DNA of 29,952 nt from a virus (IMGVR_UViG_3300034403_000277:1-29952); one strand, 5' to 3'; positions 7,536 to 16,160 are shown, counted from the first letter of the stretch. A program made the numbers and translations. Notes: generated by a model not told the origin, from the letters alone.

Positions 7536-9244
7536 GTCGCTATTCTCGAAAAACTTTTAATTTTTTCAAATTTAATTATACTTCTGAATTTATCTACCAA
7601 TTGGTCACCTTTATGACTGATTACAAAAATATTAGTGTCGTGGAGTTCGTTAAATAACCCCATAAGAATATCACTGCCGTTACTGTCAACCGAACCATCA
7701 AATACTTCATCGAGTATAAGTAGATTCGTATTAACGCTGTTCTTTAATTTGGCCACTGCTCTCCAAGTCAACATAAGACTAATATCAATCCTCGCCTTTT
7801 CTCCCTCGCTAAATGAAGCGTAAGAAAATGCGTCACGATACCGAGACTTTATTACTTCATTAAACTCATCATCAAGTTCAAAATTAACAAAGAAATCTAA
7901 TGCTGCAAGATATTTGTTTACAAGTTTGTTAATGATTGGAATGTATTGCCGAATAATTTTAGCCTTAATTCCACCATCTTTTAATATTTGCCCTGCATAC
8001 TTGAACACTTCTGATTCATCACTCAATTCTTCAGCCCTATGATGATAGGTAACAAGTTCCTTTGATAATTCACTTATCTTGTCAGAAGGATTTTCTTCAA
8101 CTGGGGTTTCTGTAAGCAAGTGTTCAATTTTAGTTTTAGCACGATTAAGATTATCACCACAAAGTTTCTTTTCAAATGATATATTAGTTAACGCAGATTG
8201 GTGGTCGGTTATTTTGATTTGGGTATTAAATATTTGTTGTAGAGATGTCTCTAATCTATCTTGTTCAACTTTCAACTGACCAATTGCTTTACTGGTATCC
8301 CTCACGCTATCAGAATACTTTTTCAACTGTTCAGTTTTACTACCTAATTCAATGATTTGCTCACAGGTTGGGCAATGATTATTCACTTGATAAAACCGCA
8401 TTCGCCTTTCAGCAGTCGCTACTTTATCCTGCAACTTTGTCAACAAGTCAGAAACCTTATTTGACTTTTTAGAGATTTTATCTGAGTTAGTAATTGAACT
8501 GATCAATTCGCTGATCGTATCTGCAATGTCGTGTTCTCTTATATTAGCTTCAGATATATCTTTATTCCAATCATCGATTTCCTCTTCAAGATCTTTAATT
8601 TGTTTATCAGTTTGTTCTTGTAGTTTTTTTAGATATTCTTCCTGAACCGAGATTTTATCTTCAACTAATCCGATCTGATTTTCAGTATCTAGCCTTTCGG
8701 ACTTATTTTTTGAGGCACGGTCTTTGAGCAATTGGTTCATACCGCTGAAGATTTGAATATCCAGCAAATCTTCAATGACTGTCCGACGATCATTATTACT
8801 CAATTGCATAAAAGGTGTAAACGTCGCAGAACCGAGAATGACTACTTGGGTGAAAGATTTATAGTTTAGTTTTAGGATGGTGTCTTCTAGAATCGCCTGA
8901 TAATCTTTAGATAATCCTGGCTGGTCTATTAATTCACCATTCTTAAAGATTTCAAACACCGTGGGATATATACCACGACGAATCTTGTATTGATTAGATC
9001 CATACTTGAATTCAATTTCAGTAAGGCAATCACGCTTGTTTACACTATTTGCTAATTGTCCCTTCTTAATATTACGAAACGGTTTATTGAATAATACAAA
9101 GGTTAGTGCATCTAGCATGGTTGACTTTCCAGCACCATTTTCCCCAACAACGACTGTACTTGGAGATCGGTTCAATTGTATCTCAGTGAACACGTTGCCT
9201 GTTGAGAGGAAATTCTTCCACCTGATCTTTTCAAAATATAACAT
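7532..9244 (-). CDS. gp46: gp46 recombination endonuclease ATPase subunit (SbcC/Rad50-like)
   Basis: The 570-residue protein has an SMC/Rad50 layout. Walker A is GENGAGKST (34-42), followed by a coiled coil broken by the zinc hook CPTC (291-294). The ABC signature is FSEGEKARI (478-486) and Walker B is LLILDEVFDG (508-517). With gp47 it forms the Mre11-Rad50-type complex that resects DNA ends for recombination-dependent replication and host DNA degradation. Its ATG overlaps the previous stop as TGATG. In T4, genes 47 and 46 are nearly adjacent; here two other genes lie between them. Confidence 0.97.
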   Translation of the reverse strand: MLYFEKIRWKNFLSTGNVFTEIQLNRSPSTVVVGENGAGKSTMLDALTFVLFNKPFRNIKKGQLANSVNKRDCLTEIEFKYGSNQYKIRRGIYPTVFEIFKNGELIDQPGLSKDYQAILEDTILKLNYKSFTQVVILGSATFTPFMQLSNNDRRTVIEDLLDIQIFSGMNQLLKDRASKNKSERLDTENQIGLVEDKISVQEEYLKKLQEQTDKQIKDLEEEIDDWNKDISEANIREHDIADTISELISSITNSDKISKKSNKVSDLLTKLQDKVATAERRMRFYQVNNHCPTCEQIIELGSKTEQLKKYSDSVRDTSKAIGQLKVEQDRLETSLQQIFNTQIKITDHQSALTNISFEKKLCGDNLNRAKTKIEHLLTETPVEENPSDKISELSKELVTYHHRAEELSDESEVFKYAGQILKDGGIKAKIIRQYIPIINKLVNKYLAALDFFVNFELDDEFNEVIKSRYRDAFSYASFSEGEKARIDISLMLTWRAVAKLKNSVNTNLLILDEVFDGSVDSNGSDILMGLFNELHDTNIFVISHKGDQLVDKFRSIIKFEKIKSFSRIAT

Positions 9245-9843
9245 CAGTTAACTACTTTCAAGTATGCATTACATGATATCACTGTCCTTCCTAAACCACC
9301 TGCGATTGCACTATAGCTAGTGTTATGCTGGATCCATCCTGGGAAAATGACCCAACCGCCACTACATACTGCCATCGATTGTTCTGACGAATGGTTATGC
9401 ATAAGATTACAAGGATTGTATAATGTGGTTCCATCACATCCAGGATTATCTAGATAATATACCCCAACAACCTGTGAGGGAAAATGATTGTGAACAGGGT
9501 TATTATCATATGTATTATTTCGGTTTTCCATATCCTTACGATAAAACCATGCCTCAGTATAGGCAATTGTATACAATTCTGGAGGACCATATGATTCTCT
9601 CGCCATCGATAAATATGTGTCCACATGGCTTTTAAAGGAATTCATCAAGTTTTCCCAATTCACAGACCAATGTTTTTGCCAATGTTGAAACAATATTTTT
9701 TGACATTGGTACGAAGGCGCACACATATGTTTCCCATCAAGTATAATATCATCAATATCTTTCATCATTTCTTGTTTATTGATATCTAACTTTGGGTTTT
9801 CGTTTACCAACACCTTGGTCGGGAATATATCATGAATTTCCAT
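9244..9843 (-). CDS. 2OG-Fe(II) oxygenase, small phage/cyanophage type
   Basis: The protein has 199 residues from the ATG at 9843, preceded by AGAGGTGATT; an in-frame GTG at 9849 overlaps that Shine-Dalgarno sequence and is rejected. The fold signature is NPVHNHFPSQVVGVYYL, with candidate iron ligands among H118 and H120, distal H173 (FPGWIQH) and 2OG-binding R186 (GRTVISCNAYL). This matches the putative 2OG-Fe(II) oxygenase family common in cyanophages and other marine T4-like phages, whose substrate is unknown. It is distinct from the larger dioxygenase at 5550-6950. It sits between the Fe-S carrier gene and gp46. Confidence 0.85.
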   Translation of the reverse strand: MEIHDIFPTKVLVNENPKLDINKQEMMKDIDDIILDGKHMCAPSYQCQKILFQHWQKHWSVNWENLMNSFKSHVDTYLSMARESYGPPELYTIAYTEAWFYRKDMENRNNTYDNNPVHNHFPSQVVGVYYLDNPGCDGTTLYNPCNLMHNHSSEQSMAVCSGGWVIFPGWIQHNTSYSAIAGGLGRTVISCNAYLKVVN

Positions 9844-9851
9844 AATCACCT

Positions 9852-10205
9852 CTATTCTGTAAGCATAAAAGATTCACCGCAACCGCAAGACCCCATCGAT
9901 GGGACATCTATCTTAAATGCAGGAGAAAAAGGACCTCCGGTATAATCAATGGTTGCATCTTTCATATAATTTAAAGTAAATTCATCCATAATAAATATAA
10001 TAAGGCATTCTTCTTGTTCCGCAGCTTCACCGCCCATCGTTCCTGGTTTGCATGCTCGCCATACTATAACATCAATTTTATTGTCGATCTTATCAACAGT
10101 TTCCCATTTTCCAATAAGACCAGAACACCCTCCACCATGTAAAGAATATCGTATAATACCACCAATTTCTTTAAATTGCGCCTTTGCAGATTCTGTAACT
10201 ATCAT
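9852..10205 (-). CDS. A-type Fe-S carrier (IscA/HesB-like)
   Basis: The protein has 117 residues. The three cysteines of A-type carriers are present: C27 in GGGCSG and C107/C109 in GSCGCG. FKIDVPSMGSCGCGESF is the usual family C-terminus. An extra segment around 50-68 (WRACKPG...EEC) with two more cysteines is unusual. Such proteins deliver iron-sulfur clusters or iron; HesB-like genes are known auxiliary genes of marine phages. It overlaps gp47 by ATGA and has its own promoter inside the end of gp47, next to an iron-dependent oxygenase gene. Confidence 0.88.
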   Translation of the reverse strand: MIVTESAKAQFKEIGGIIRYSLHGGGCSGLIGKWETVDKIDNKIDVIVWRACKPGTMGGEAAEQEECLIIFIMDEFTLNYMKDATIDYTGGPFSPAFKIDVPSMGSCGCGESFMLTE

Positions 10206-11266
10206 AAATTTAATGTTATAGCTTCATTATATAACGATCTCATCAAAAAGTCAAGCTTTTTTTTGGGAATATTTCCAGACATCTTATCGATATACTTGCT
10301 CATAATAGTCAAGGTGTCCTCAGCTTCATCGACAAGTTCATCTTCACTTTTCAAATTAAGATTCAAATTATCATCGACAACCTGAATCTGCACTGGGTTT
10401 GATTTATAGAGTTTATCCATGAATAAATCAAACCAGTAAGGGTTGTCACAGTTAATTTTTATAACTTTGACATATACATTAGCATATATATCGACATCAA
10501 CATCATCGACAAGTTCTTTAACGGTTTTGTCAGCATCATTATAAAATATTTTATGGAAGATGGAGTATGGGTTACGAACAAACTCAACTTCACGAGTTTC
10601 GGTATCATAGATGTGAAATCCTTTAGTATCTTGATAATCGATCCATGTCATTTCATAAGGAGCACCCAAGTATTGCACATTACCTATTTTGTTCTTATGG
10701 TGGAAATGCCCCGAATATACCGTCTCGAATCTTTTAAATGTATCAACATCCATGCCATGTTCGCTCTTAGTTCCACGATCCATAAAAGCACCACACACTT
10801 CTAAATGCGACATCATAACTTGGGCTGGGGTGTCATCCATGGTAGATACAGCTGTATCATAATTCTGTGCGTTAATCCATGGCATAAGTAATATTGGTTG
10901 TCCACCAAAATCAACGGTAGTTGGTTCGGAATAGTAGTTTACATGAGAGCCATTGAATAACTCATTCATACTATTAACATCATTGGTGTTCTTATAGGGA
11001 ACATCATGGTTGCCGATAAGGACATGAAGACTAATGCCATGTTCGTTGCATTTGTCGATGAACATGTCCTTCATTCGCCGTAATGTTATATAAGAAATAT
11101 ATTTCCGGCGATCGACAATATCACCCAAATGAATAATAGTGTCAATCCTTTCTGATATGAGTGTAGGGAAGAAAATTTCATTGTAAAACCTCTCAAAATA
11201 ATTTAAAAAATCAATATTATCATTTCTAGCACCGAAATGCGTATCTGTAATTAAAGCAATTTTCAT
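10202..11266 (-). CDS. gp47: gp47 recombination nuclease subunit (SbcD/Mre11-like)
   Basis: The 354-residue protein shows metallophosphoesterase motifs in order: DTHFG (8-12), GDIVDRR (48-54), GNHDVP, MSHLE and GHFHHK. These bind two metal ions in Mre11-type nucleases. It works with gp46 in DNA end processing. Its ATG overlaps the gp55 stop by ATGA, so sigma factor and nuclease are co-translated. Confidence 0.97.
   Translation of the reverse strand: MKIALITDTHFGARNDNIDFLNYFERFYNEIFFPTLISERIDTIIHLGDIVDRRKYISYITLRRMKDMFIDKCNEHGISLHVLIGNHDVPYKNTNDVNSMNELFNGSHVNYYSEPTTVDFGGQPILLMPWINAQNYDTAVSTMDDTPAQVMMSHLEVCGAFMDRGTKSEHGMDVDTFKRFETVYSGHFHHKNKIGNVQYLGAPYEMTWIDYQDTKGFHIYDTETREVEFVRNPYSIFHKIFYNDADKTVKELVDDVDVDIYANVYVKVIKINCDNPYWFDLFMDKLYKSNPVQIQVVDDNLNLNLKSEDELVDEAEDTLTIMSKYIDKMSGNIPKKKLDFLMRSLYNEAITLNL
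10226..10254 (-). promoter_or_regulatory. Consensus-like sigma70 promoter inside gp47, serving the Fe-S carrier/gp46/deformylase unit
   Basis: TTGACT (10249-10254), 17 bases, TATAAT (10226-10231), 20 bases before the ATG at 10205. Confidence 0.75.
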
Positions 11267-11808
11267 TCTTCACTAACCACTTTACACTTCTTTTTACGGA
11301 GAATAGTGTCCTCATAATTTTGGATAAATTCATTCATATATTCTTGCGACCCTGCACTTTGTTTAATTTCATCTCCATATGCTGCAGATGTATCATGATT
11401 TTGTCGATCAGAAGTTTGCCCTAAAAGATTAGCTCGTTCTGTTGCTTTGTACTTCACATAAAGGTATTTCTTTTCCTTCTGTATTCTACGCAAAAAAGCA
11501 TAGTAGATAATTTGAGTAAAATATGCGAAAGGGTTGCTAGATTTCTCAGGATTAAAATTGTCGATATATTGAAGACAATTTTCTATCCCATCACACACCA
11601 TTTCATCACGAAAGGTGTAATTCACAAAATTTGGTCTATAAGATAGCCGAGTTGCTATACTCATTATACATTCAGCTATGTATACCGGAACTACAGGTCG
11701 ATCTTCAATACGTTCCTTTGCTTCAATAACAGAAGTTCTGAATTCTGTCATTGCTTCCAAGAACTTTTTATTGTTCACATAATGTGGCGTGGTACTTTTT
11801 TTAGTCAT
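11263..11808 (-). CDS. gp55: gp55 late-transcription sigma factor
   Basis: The 181-residue protein has the sigma region 2-like segment YRPNFVNYTFRDEMVCDG followed by FNPEKSSNPFAYFTQIIYYAFLRR, typical of T4 gp55. This sigma directs host RNA polymerase to TATAAATA late promoters together with a sliding-clamp co-activator. Candidate sites of that kind occur throughout the structural block of this window. The start at 11808 has GAGGTG about 6 bases upstream. It overlaps gp47 by ATGA. Confidence 0.95.
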   Translation of the reverse strand: MTKKSTTPHYVNNKKFLEAMTEFRTSVIEAKERIEDRPVVPVYIAECIMSIATRLSYRPNFVNYTFRDEMVCDGIENCLQYIDNFNPEKSSNPFAYFTQIIYYAFLRRIQKEKKYLYVKYKATERANLLGQTSDRQNHDTSAAYGDEIKQSAGSQEYMNEFIQNYEDTILRKKKCKVVSEE

Positions 11809-11818
11809 TTACTTCACC

Positions 11819-12181
11819 TCAATGGTATATTACTTCATTATTTGATAGATCTTCATATTCTTCTAATATTTCTTTCATTTGCTGTGCCTGCACCTTTTCT
11901 GGAAATATTATTCCGTCCACAGACTCTTTGTAGTAGTCCACCATATAATTGGATGCATGCGAAATAGCAATTATGTGTGATTCGCTAATATACATTAGAT
12001 TTTTACCCTTAACCATAGGTAACCATTGGTATGCAATCATATTGATCCTATTGCTGGGTTTAGGTGTAGGTTCTAATTTGAGTTCCACTGGATTCAATAA
12101 TGTAACCACTTTATCTACAACATCAACTACATCAGCCATAACAGTTTCACCATTTGTAAGTTTGAGTATTTGTACTGGCAT
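11819..12181 (-). CDS. Conserved phage protein between uvsW and gp55, unknown function
   Basis: The protein has 120 residues. The N-terminus VQILKLTNGETVMADVVDV resembles the small beta-barrel opening of Sm-like proteins, followed by a WLP segment and a helical acidic C-terminus (about 95-115). No catalytic motif is visible. Proteins of this kind occur at this place, between uvsW and gp55, in marine T4-like phages. A nucleic-acid-binding role is a guess only. It lies 3 bases after uvsW and 10 bases before gp55. Confidence 0.8.
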   Translation of the reverse strand: MPVQILKLTNGETVMADVVDVVDKVVTLLNPVELKLEPTPKPSNRINMIAYQWLPMVKGKNLMYISESHIIAISHASNYMVDYYKESVDGIIFPEKVQAQQMKEILEEYEDLSNNEVIYH

Positions 12182-12184
12182 ATG

Positions 12185-13654
12185 TTATTTCCTTAGCTTG
12201 ATGTTATATATTTTGTAATCAAACTCTTCTTCATTATACATCTTAATTCTTATCGCAAAATGTTTTAGTGTATAATTACTTTTAGACTTATAGCTAAGAT
12301 CATCGGCTATGTCGTAGAGTGTTGCGGTTGACTTGTTGTCACCTTTGCGTAAACCACGTCCGATACTTTGTAGGTTACGTATCCTAGACTTAGAAGGACT
12401 CCCAAATATAACGTTATGAAGATTGCGTATATTGACCCCAGTACTGAACGTTCCGTACGATGCGATGATAATGGCATCCCGCTCTCCTTCAGTAATTTTT
12501 CTAATTTCTTCTCGGTGATCAGCATCGATGCCACCGTGGACAAAAAAGACATGTCTATTCTCCTCTACTTCATTTTTTATTATGTCGTATAAGATACGAC
12601 CGTGCTTTTCTACCATTTGGAATAGTAATAGTATATTACCTTTTCGGCTCAAAGTCAAGTTTTTTATGAAGTTATTTCTTGTTTTGTTGCTCACTAGATA
12701 GTCCATTTCATCTTGGTAGTTCAACTTAACTATTTCTCTGCAGACTTCTGGTGGATATTTTAAAACAAGTGCCTTTATCCTGAAGTCAGCGAGATGACCA
12801 GAATCAATCAATTCTTTGGTTTGTATGACTCTCATAACAGGACCAAATAGACCCTCAAGTACAAGCTTGTTGGTCTGAATATCATCTAACGTTCCTGTAA
12901 ACCCGAATCTATATTTACAGTTGGGCAACTTTTCCATAATTTTGGTTAGAGAATTTGCCTTAAACAAGTGAGCTTCATCCCCTATAATCAAATCGAAATT
13001 GTCGAAGTAAGAACTTGGCATCTTGTAAATAGATTGCCATGTTGAGATAATTATTTTCGCTTCAGGGATAAATTTTGCTTTACCTGCTACAACTAACAGA
13101 GTATAATAGAACTGTGGCTCTGATGAATATGAATGGAAGTCAGTATTCATCTGTTGTACCAAAGATGTAGTTGGTACAATAATTAACGCTCTCCTAATAA
13201 GTTTTCTATCTAAATAATATTTAAGCAGAGAATATATAATAAAGGATTTACCACTAGCTGTAGGTGATAAGATAAGAGCACGATGATTGCGGATGGCGTG
13301 AGCGACTGCTCTAGTTTGATAGTCGCGTGGAGTGTAGTCTTTTTCTTTAAGGAACTTTTCTAATACATTAGTAGATATATCTTCAGTATCAAGTATCCCA
13401 TCATGAATATTGAGTTTATAATTACGTTCCTTGGCAAACCCTCTTATATGTTCAATTAATCCAACATAGACTTGACGAGTATTTATATTGAAAAGGCGTA
13501 TCTTCCCATCCCACATTCGGTTGCGGTATGCGGGCATAAACTTAGCACCAGGAACATCAAACTCAAAATATTGTGATAGTTCCATGGATATTCCCCTATC
13601 ACAATCTATTCTTAGGTAAATTTCATCCTTTTTATATACGTCAATAGTTTCCAT
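12185..13654 (-). CDS. uvsW: UvsW ATP-dependent helicase
   Basis: The protein has 489 residues from the ATG at 13654, which overlaps the uvsY stop as TAATG; a frame from 13690 would run into uvsY. Superfamily 2 motifs are visible: YTPRDYQ (108-114), Walker A SPTASGKS (130-137), GDEAH, FGFTGTL, FVHGGID and QSIGRGLRKG. UvsW remodels recombination intermediates and R-loops and helps switch T4 from origin-dependent to recombination-dependent replication. Its pairing with uvsY supports the call. The interior also carries promoter-like and RBS-like signals for an alternate-frame ORF (12307-12552). Confidence 0.97.
   Translation of the reverse strand: METIDVYKKDEIYLRIDCDRGISMELSQYFEFDVPGAKFMPAYRNRMWDGKIRLFNINTRQVYVGLIEHIRGFAKERNYKLNIHDGILDTEDISTNVLEKFLKEKDYTPRDYQTRAVAHAIRNHRALILSPTASGKSFIIYSLLKYYLDRKLIRRALIIVPTTSLVQQMNTDFHSYSSEPQFYYTLLVVAGKAKFIPEAKIIISTWQSIYKMPSSYFDNFDLIIGDEAHLFKANSLTKIMEKLPNCKYRFGFTGTLDDIQTNKLVLEGLFGPVMRVIQTKELIDSGHLADFRIKALVLKYPPEVCREIVKLNYQDEMDYLVSNKTRNNFIKNLTLSRKGNILLLFQMVEKHGRILYDIIKNEVEENRHVFFVHGGIDADHREEIRKITEGERDAIIIASYGTFSTGVNIRNLHNVIFGSPSKSRIRNLQSIGRGLRKGDNKSTATLYDIADDLSYKSKSNYTLKHFAIRIKMYNEEEFDYKIYNIKLRK
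12630..12658 (-). promoter_or_regulatory. Sigma70-like promoter sequence inside uvsW
   Basis: TTGACT (12653-12658), 17 bases, TATACT (12630-12635), the same geometry as the intergenic promoters of this window. It is inside coding sequence, so it may be fortuitous, or it may drive the distal uvsW/gp55 region. Confidence 0.4.
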
Positions 13655-14097
13655 TATGATATCATATTCCCTTGAGTGAAACGCAACCAATCTAATGCTG
13701 ATTTTATTTGAAAATTTCTACTGTTAAGACTTTTTATTATAGAATCCAAATAATCAACCTTTTCTTGTTGCATCGCCACCTTTAAATTTGTTTCGATATA
13801 AAGATCATCAGATTCAATATAATTTTCTACTTCGTTTTTAAGAAGCTTCTTATAAAATGGATCTCTATCCAATTCTTCCAATTCATCTCTATCTAATTCC
13901 CCCAAATAATACTCAACCAGAACTTTCTTGAGTTTATTTCTCCTACCTTTCATCTTAAAAAGAGATACACGTTCTCCCATATATATTTTAAGATATTTGT
14001 TGTGGAGTTTTGGAATTTTTATTGCTTCTCCACCCAATTCTGTTTCATCAATTTTCGAATCTTTATCCCAATAGGAAACAATTTCTTCTATGTTCAT
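13654..14097 (-). CDS. uvsY: UvsY recombination mediator
   Basis: The protein has 147 residues from the ATG at 14097; the frame extends to a TTG at 14106, but the ATG is preferred. It is a basic, helical protein with YWDKDSKID near the start, KLHNKYLKIY in the middle and a C-terminal helix ending in SALDWLRFTQG, all as in T4 UvsY. UvsY loads the UvsX recombinase on ssDNA coated with gp32. It precedes uvsW with a TAATG overlap and has a consensus-like promoter directly upstream. Confidence 0.9.
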   Translation of the reverse strand: MNIEEIVSYWDKDSKIDETELGGEAIKIPKLHNKYLKIYMGERVSLFKMKGRRNKLKKVLVEYYLGELDRDELEELDRDPFYKKLLKNEVENYIESDDLYIETNLKVAMQQEKVDYLDSIIKSLNSRNFQIKSALDWLRFTQGNMIS

Positions 14098-14132
14098 AAT
14101 TAACAACCATCATATACATTAATATCACTACT

Positions 14133-14161
14133 ATTATACTATATTATGTGATTGTAGTCAA
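14133..14161 (-). promoter_or_regulatory. Consensus-like sigma70 promoter of the uvsY-uvsW-gp55-gp47 unit
   Basis: TTGACT (14156-14161), 17 bases, TATAAT (14133-14138), overlapping the end of the upstream tube-like gene and 35 bases before the uvsY ATG. Confidence 0.8.
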
Positions 14162-14671
14162 GTTATACTTTCTATATTTAAAAGAAACTTCTCCCTGTAA
14201 ATATTCAACATCAGTCTGACCAATATTAAATTCAAGAGATGATAGTGTATTAGGAAACATGTCGATAAACTTAACTTCAATATTTGGTTTGTATTGATTT
14301 GTCATTATAATTAATGACGCATCCGAAAACATAGTTTCACCCTCAGTGAAACTCGCTCTTTGCAATCCTACACGTTGACCAAAGTTATCAGGATACCCAA
14401 TGCTAGTCATCCAATCGTAGATTTCACGATAGTTCTTTAAATCTTCATCAATACGAAAATTTAATGTCAGATCACCAAAAGTTAGCTTATCTCCTGGTTC
14501 TGGTGTAAGGCTAAATGGTGTGTTCAGAGTATCAACTGTACTCAGAGACATATCGGGAACAGATGCGGTAGTGCAGAAATAATTGACATGCGGAAGTTTC
14601 TGTAGCGAGAATTGGAATCCAATAGGTGACAGAAAATTCTTATTATCCGGTTCGGTGGTTCTTTGTGACAT
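14144..14671 (-). CDS. Tail-tube-fold structural protein (gp19-like paralogue)
   Basis: The protein has 175 residues. Its pattern, FQFSLQ then ASVPDMSLSTVDTLNTPF, LTFGDLTLNF, DEDLKNYREIYDWM and late beta strands, parallels gp19 of this phage (20441-20989), which has ATIPASTLGVIDMPYFG, DEDFSVRNAMEQW and so on. I infer a shared tail-tube fold. Candidate roles are a baseplate tube initiator (gp54/gp48-like) or a tube cap. AGGAGG precedes the ATG. It lies after the gp23 terminator, so it needs its own promoter; CCTAAATA at 14693-14700 is a weak late-promoter candidate. Confidence 0.75.
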   Translation of the reverse strand: MSQRTTEPDNKNFLSPIGFQFSLQKLPHVNYFCTTASVPDMSLSTVDTLNTPFSLTPEPGDKLTFGDLTLNFRIDEDLKNYREIYDWMTSIGYPDNFGQRVGLQRASFTEGETMFSDASLIIMTNQYKPNIEVKFIDMFPNTLSSLEFNIGQTDVEYLQGEVSFKYRKYNLTTIT

Positions 14672-14692
14672 ATTATACCCTCCTGTATTACA

Positions 14693-14700
14693 TATTTAGG
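14693..14700 (-). promoter_or_regulatory. Weak late-promoter variant before the tube-like gene
   Basis: CCTAAATA on the minus strand, 21 bases before the ATG at 14671 and just after the gp23 terminator. Confidence 0.35.
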
Positions 14701-14701
14701 G

Positions 14702-14730
14702 CAAAAAAAAGGGCACCGAAGTGCCCTTTA
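14702..14730 (-). terminator. Rho-independent terminator after gp23
   Basis: On the minus strand the stem GGGCAC/GTGCCC closes a UUCG tetraloop (14711-14726), extended by AAA/TTT pairs, and is followed by eight T residues (14703-14710). A second small inverted repeat, ATGGG/CCCAT, lies at 14734-14748, between it and the gp23 stop. Confidence 0.92.
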
Positions 14731-14765
14731 AAATGATGGGTTAACCCCATTCTTTTTCTTTAATA

Positions 14766-16124
14766 CTACATTAAGTTTGAAACTTTAACTAAACGATAGT
14801 ATTGGTTAGCCGTTTGACCATTCAAACCAACTCCTACACTACCATCAGCAGCAGATGTAGCAAATGGGTTCGCAGCTATGCCATAGCGAGTTTTGAAACC
14901 AATTTTAGGTTGGAAAGTTTGTTCGCCAACAGCACGCACCATTTGTAATGGAACATATGGGCAATAGAACAAGCCAGCATCAAAAGCAGACGAACCTTTA
15001 TAACCAATTGTATAATATTGGTTAGATGCGTCAGAGAAATATGGATCAATATAAACTTTAATCCGACCATTCAATACACCAGCAAAGGTGTTACCAGAAT
15101 CATCAATTTGCAAGTTGTTAGACAATGCAGGAGTATAATCAAGAACACCACACATCTGTAGAGCCGAAGCTACGTCAGAAGAAGTGATCATGATATTACC
15201 TTTACCACGACGAGTTACCTTGGCAATTGCATTTGCATCACGTTCGATTTGGAACATCAATCCTTTGAATTTCTCAACAGACCAACGACCATTAGAATCA
15301 GTATCTAAATCAAAAGTTCCAGCAGTTGTTGTATTTGTTTGAGCACCAGGAGCAGCAGTATAGTTAATAGTACGAACTACTTCACGGTTAATCTCAGCAA
15401 GAATTTCTGAAGAAAGAATATTAGACAATTCGTTTTCAGCATCTAAGCCATGGATTGCTTTAAGATCTTGAGCAAGTTCCATAGTGTATTCAGCTTTTAA
15501 TGCACGAGAAACGGCAGTTACAGAAAGTTTCTCAATTGAGAATGCCATTTCTTGGAATGCGTTAGCAGCATCAGAACCTAATCCTTCAGCAGAAGAAGTG
15601 GCCATACCAGTAGATACTGAGTAACCAGAACCTGATGCACGGTCAGCAGGATCAGTTCCAGATTGAGCAGTTCCAGCAGCACCGTTTGCAACGAAAGACG
15701 ACACATTGTTACCAGCAGCAGAACTACTCCATGAAGTGTTAGCTTCATCGAACATTGACTCTGTACCAGACTGAGAACCATAACGTGAACGCATTGCGAA
15801 GATAAGACCAGTAGGACCAGTCATAGGTTGAACGCCACAAATATCGTAAGCGATCAAGTTAGGCATAGAGCGACGAACTAATGAAATTAGTACTGGATCG
15901 AAAGTATCGATCGCACCACCTGTTGCATTAGTAGGTGCAGCTTCACCTAATAGAGTTGGGGCATTATAACCACCAGAACCTGCACCTTGCGCACGTGCAT
16001 CGAGTTCTTGGTTTTCTAATAATTGAGCAACAGTTGAACGCTTGTGGGCATCATTAATCTTTTCTAGATCGGGATGCTCAAGCACTGGTTGCCACTTAGT
16101 GATAAGACTATCAGTGTTTGACAT
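14766..16124 (-). CDS. gp23: gp23 major capsid protein
   Basis: The protein has 452 residues. The N-terminus up to about residue 61 is the propeptide: LLE (35-37) and LGE (59-61) match the (L/I)-x-E consensus of the T4 prohead protease, and cleavage after E61 would leave AAPTNATGG. The body has the T4 capsid pattern: LVRRSMPNLIAYDICGVQPMTGP, IEKLSVTAVSRALKAEYT and MITSSDVASALQMCG. It forms the hexamers of the head. It has GGAG before the ATG, a consensus late promoter upstream and a strong terminator downstream, as expected for the most abundant late protein. Confidence 0.97.
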   Translation of the reverse strand: MSNTDSLITKWQPVLEHPDLEKINDAHKRSTVAQLLENQELDARAQGAGSGGYNAPTLLGEAAPTNATGGAIDTFDPVLISLVRRSMPNLIAYDICGVQPMTGPTGLIFAMRSRYGSQSGTESMFDEANTSWSSSAAGNNVSSFVANGAAGTAQSGTDPADRASGSGYSVSTGMATSSAEGLGSDAANAFQEMAFSIEKLSVTAVSRALKAEYTMELAQDLKAIHGLDAENELSNILSSEILAEINREVVRTINYTAAPGAQTNTTTAGTFDLDTDSNGRWSVEKFKGLMFQIERDANAIAKVTRRGKGNIMITSSDVASALQMCGVLDYTPALSNNLQIDDSGNTFAGVLNGRIKVYIDPYFSDASNQYYTIGYKGSSAFDAGLFYCPYVPLQMVRAVGEQTFQPKIGFKTRYGIAANPFATSAADGSVGVGLNGQTANQYYRLVKVSNLM

Positions 16125-16160
16125 TTTTTTGGACTCCTTTAGGTTAATCCTAATGTTGAT

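Noticed and set aside
13480-13487. TATAAATA late-promoter match inside uvsW
   Set aside because: It lies deep in coding sequence early in uvsW with no gene start behind it, and the motif is AT-rich enough to occur by chance.
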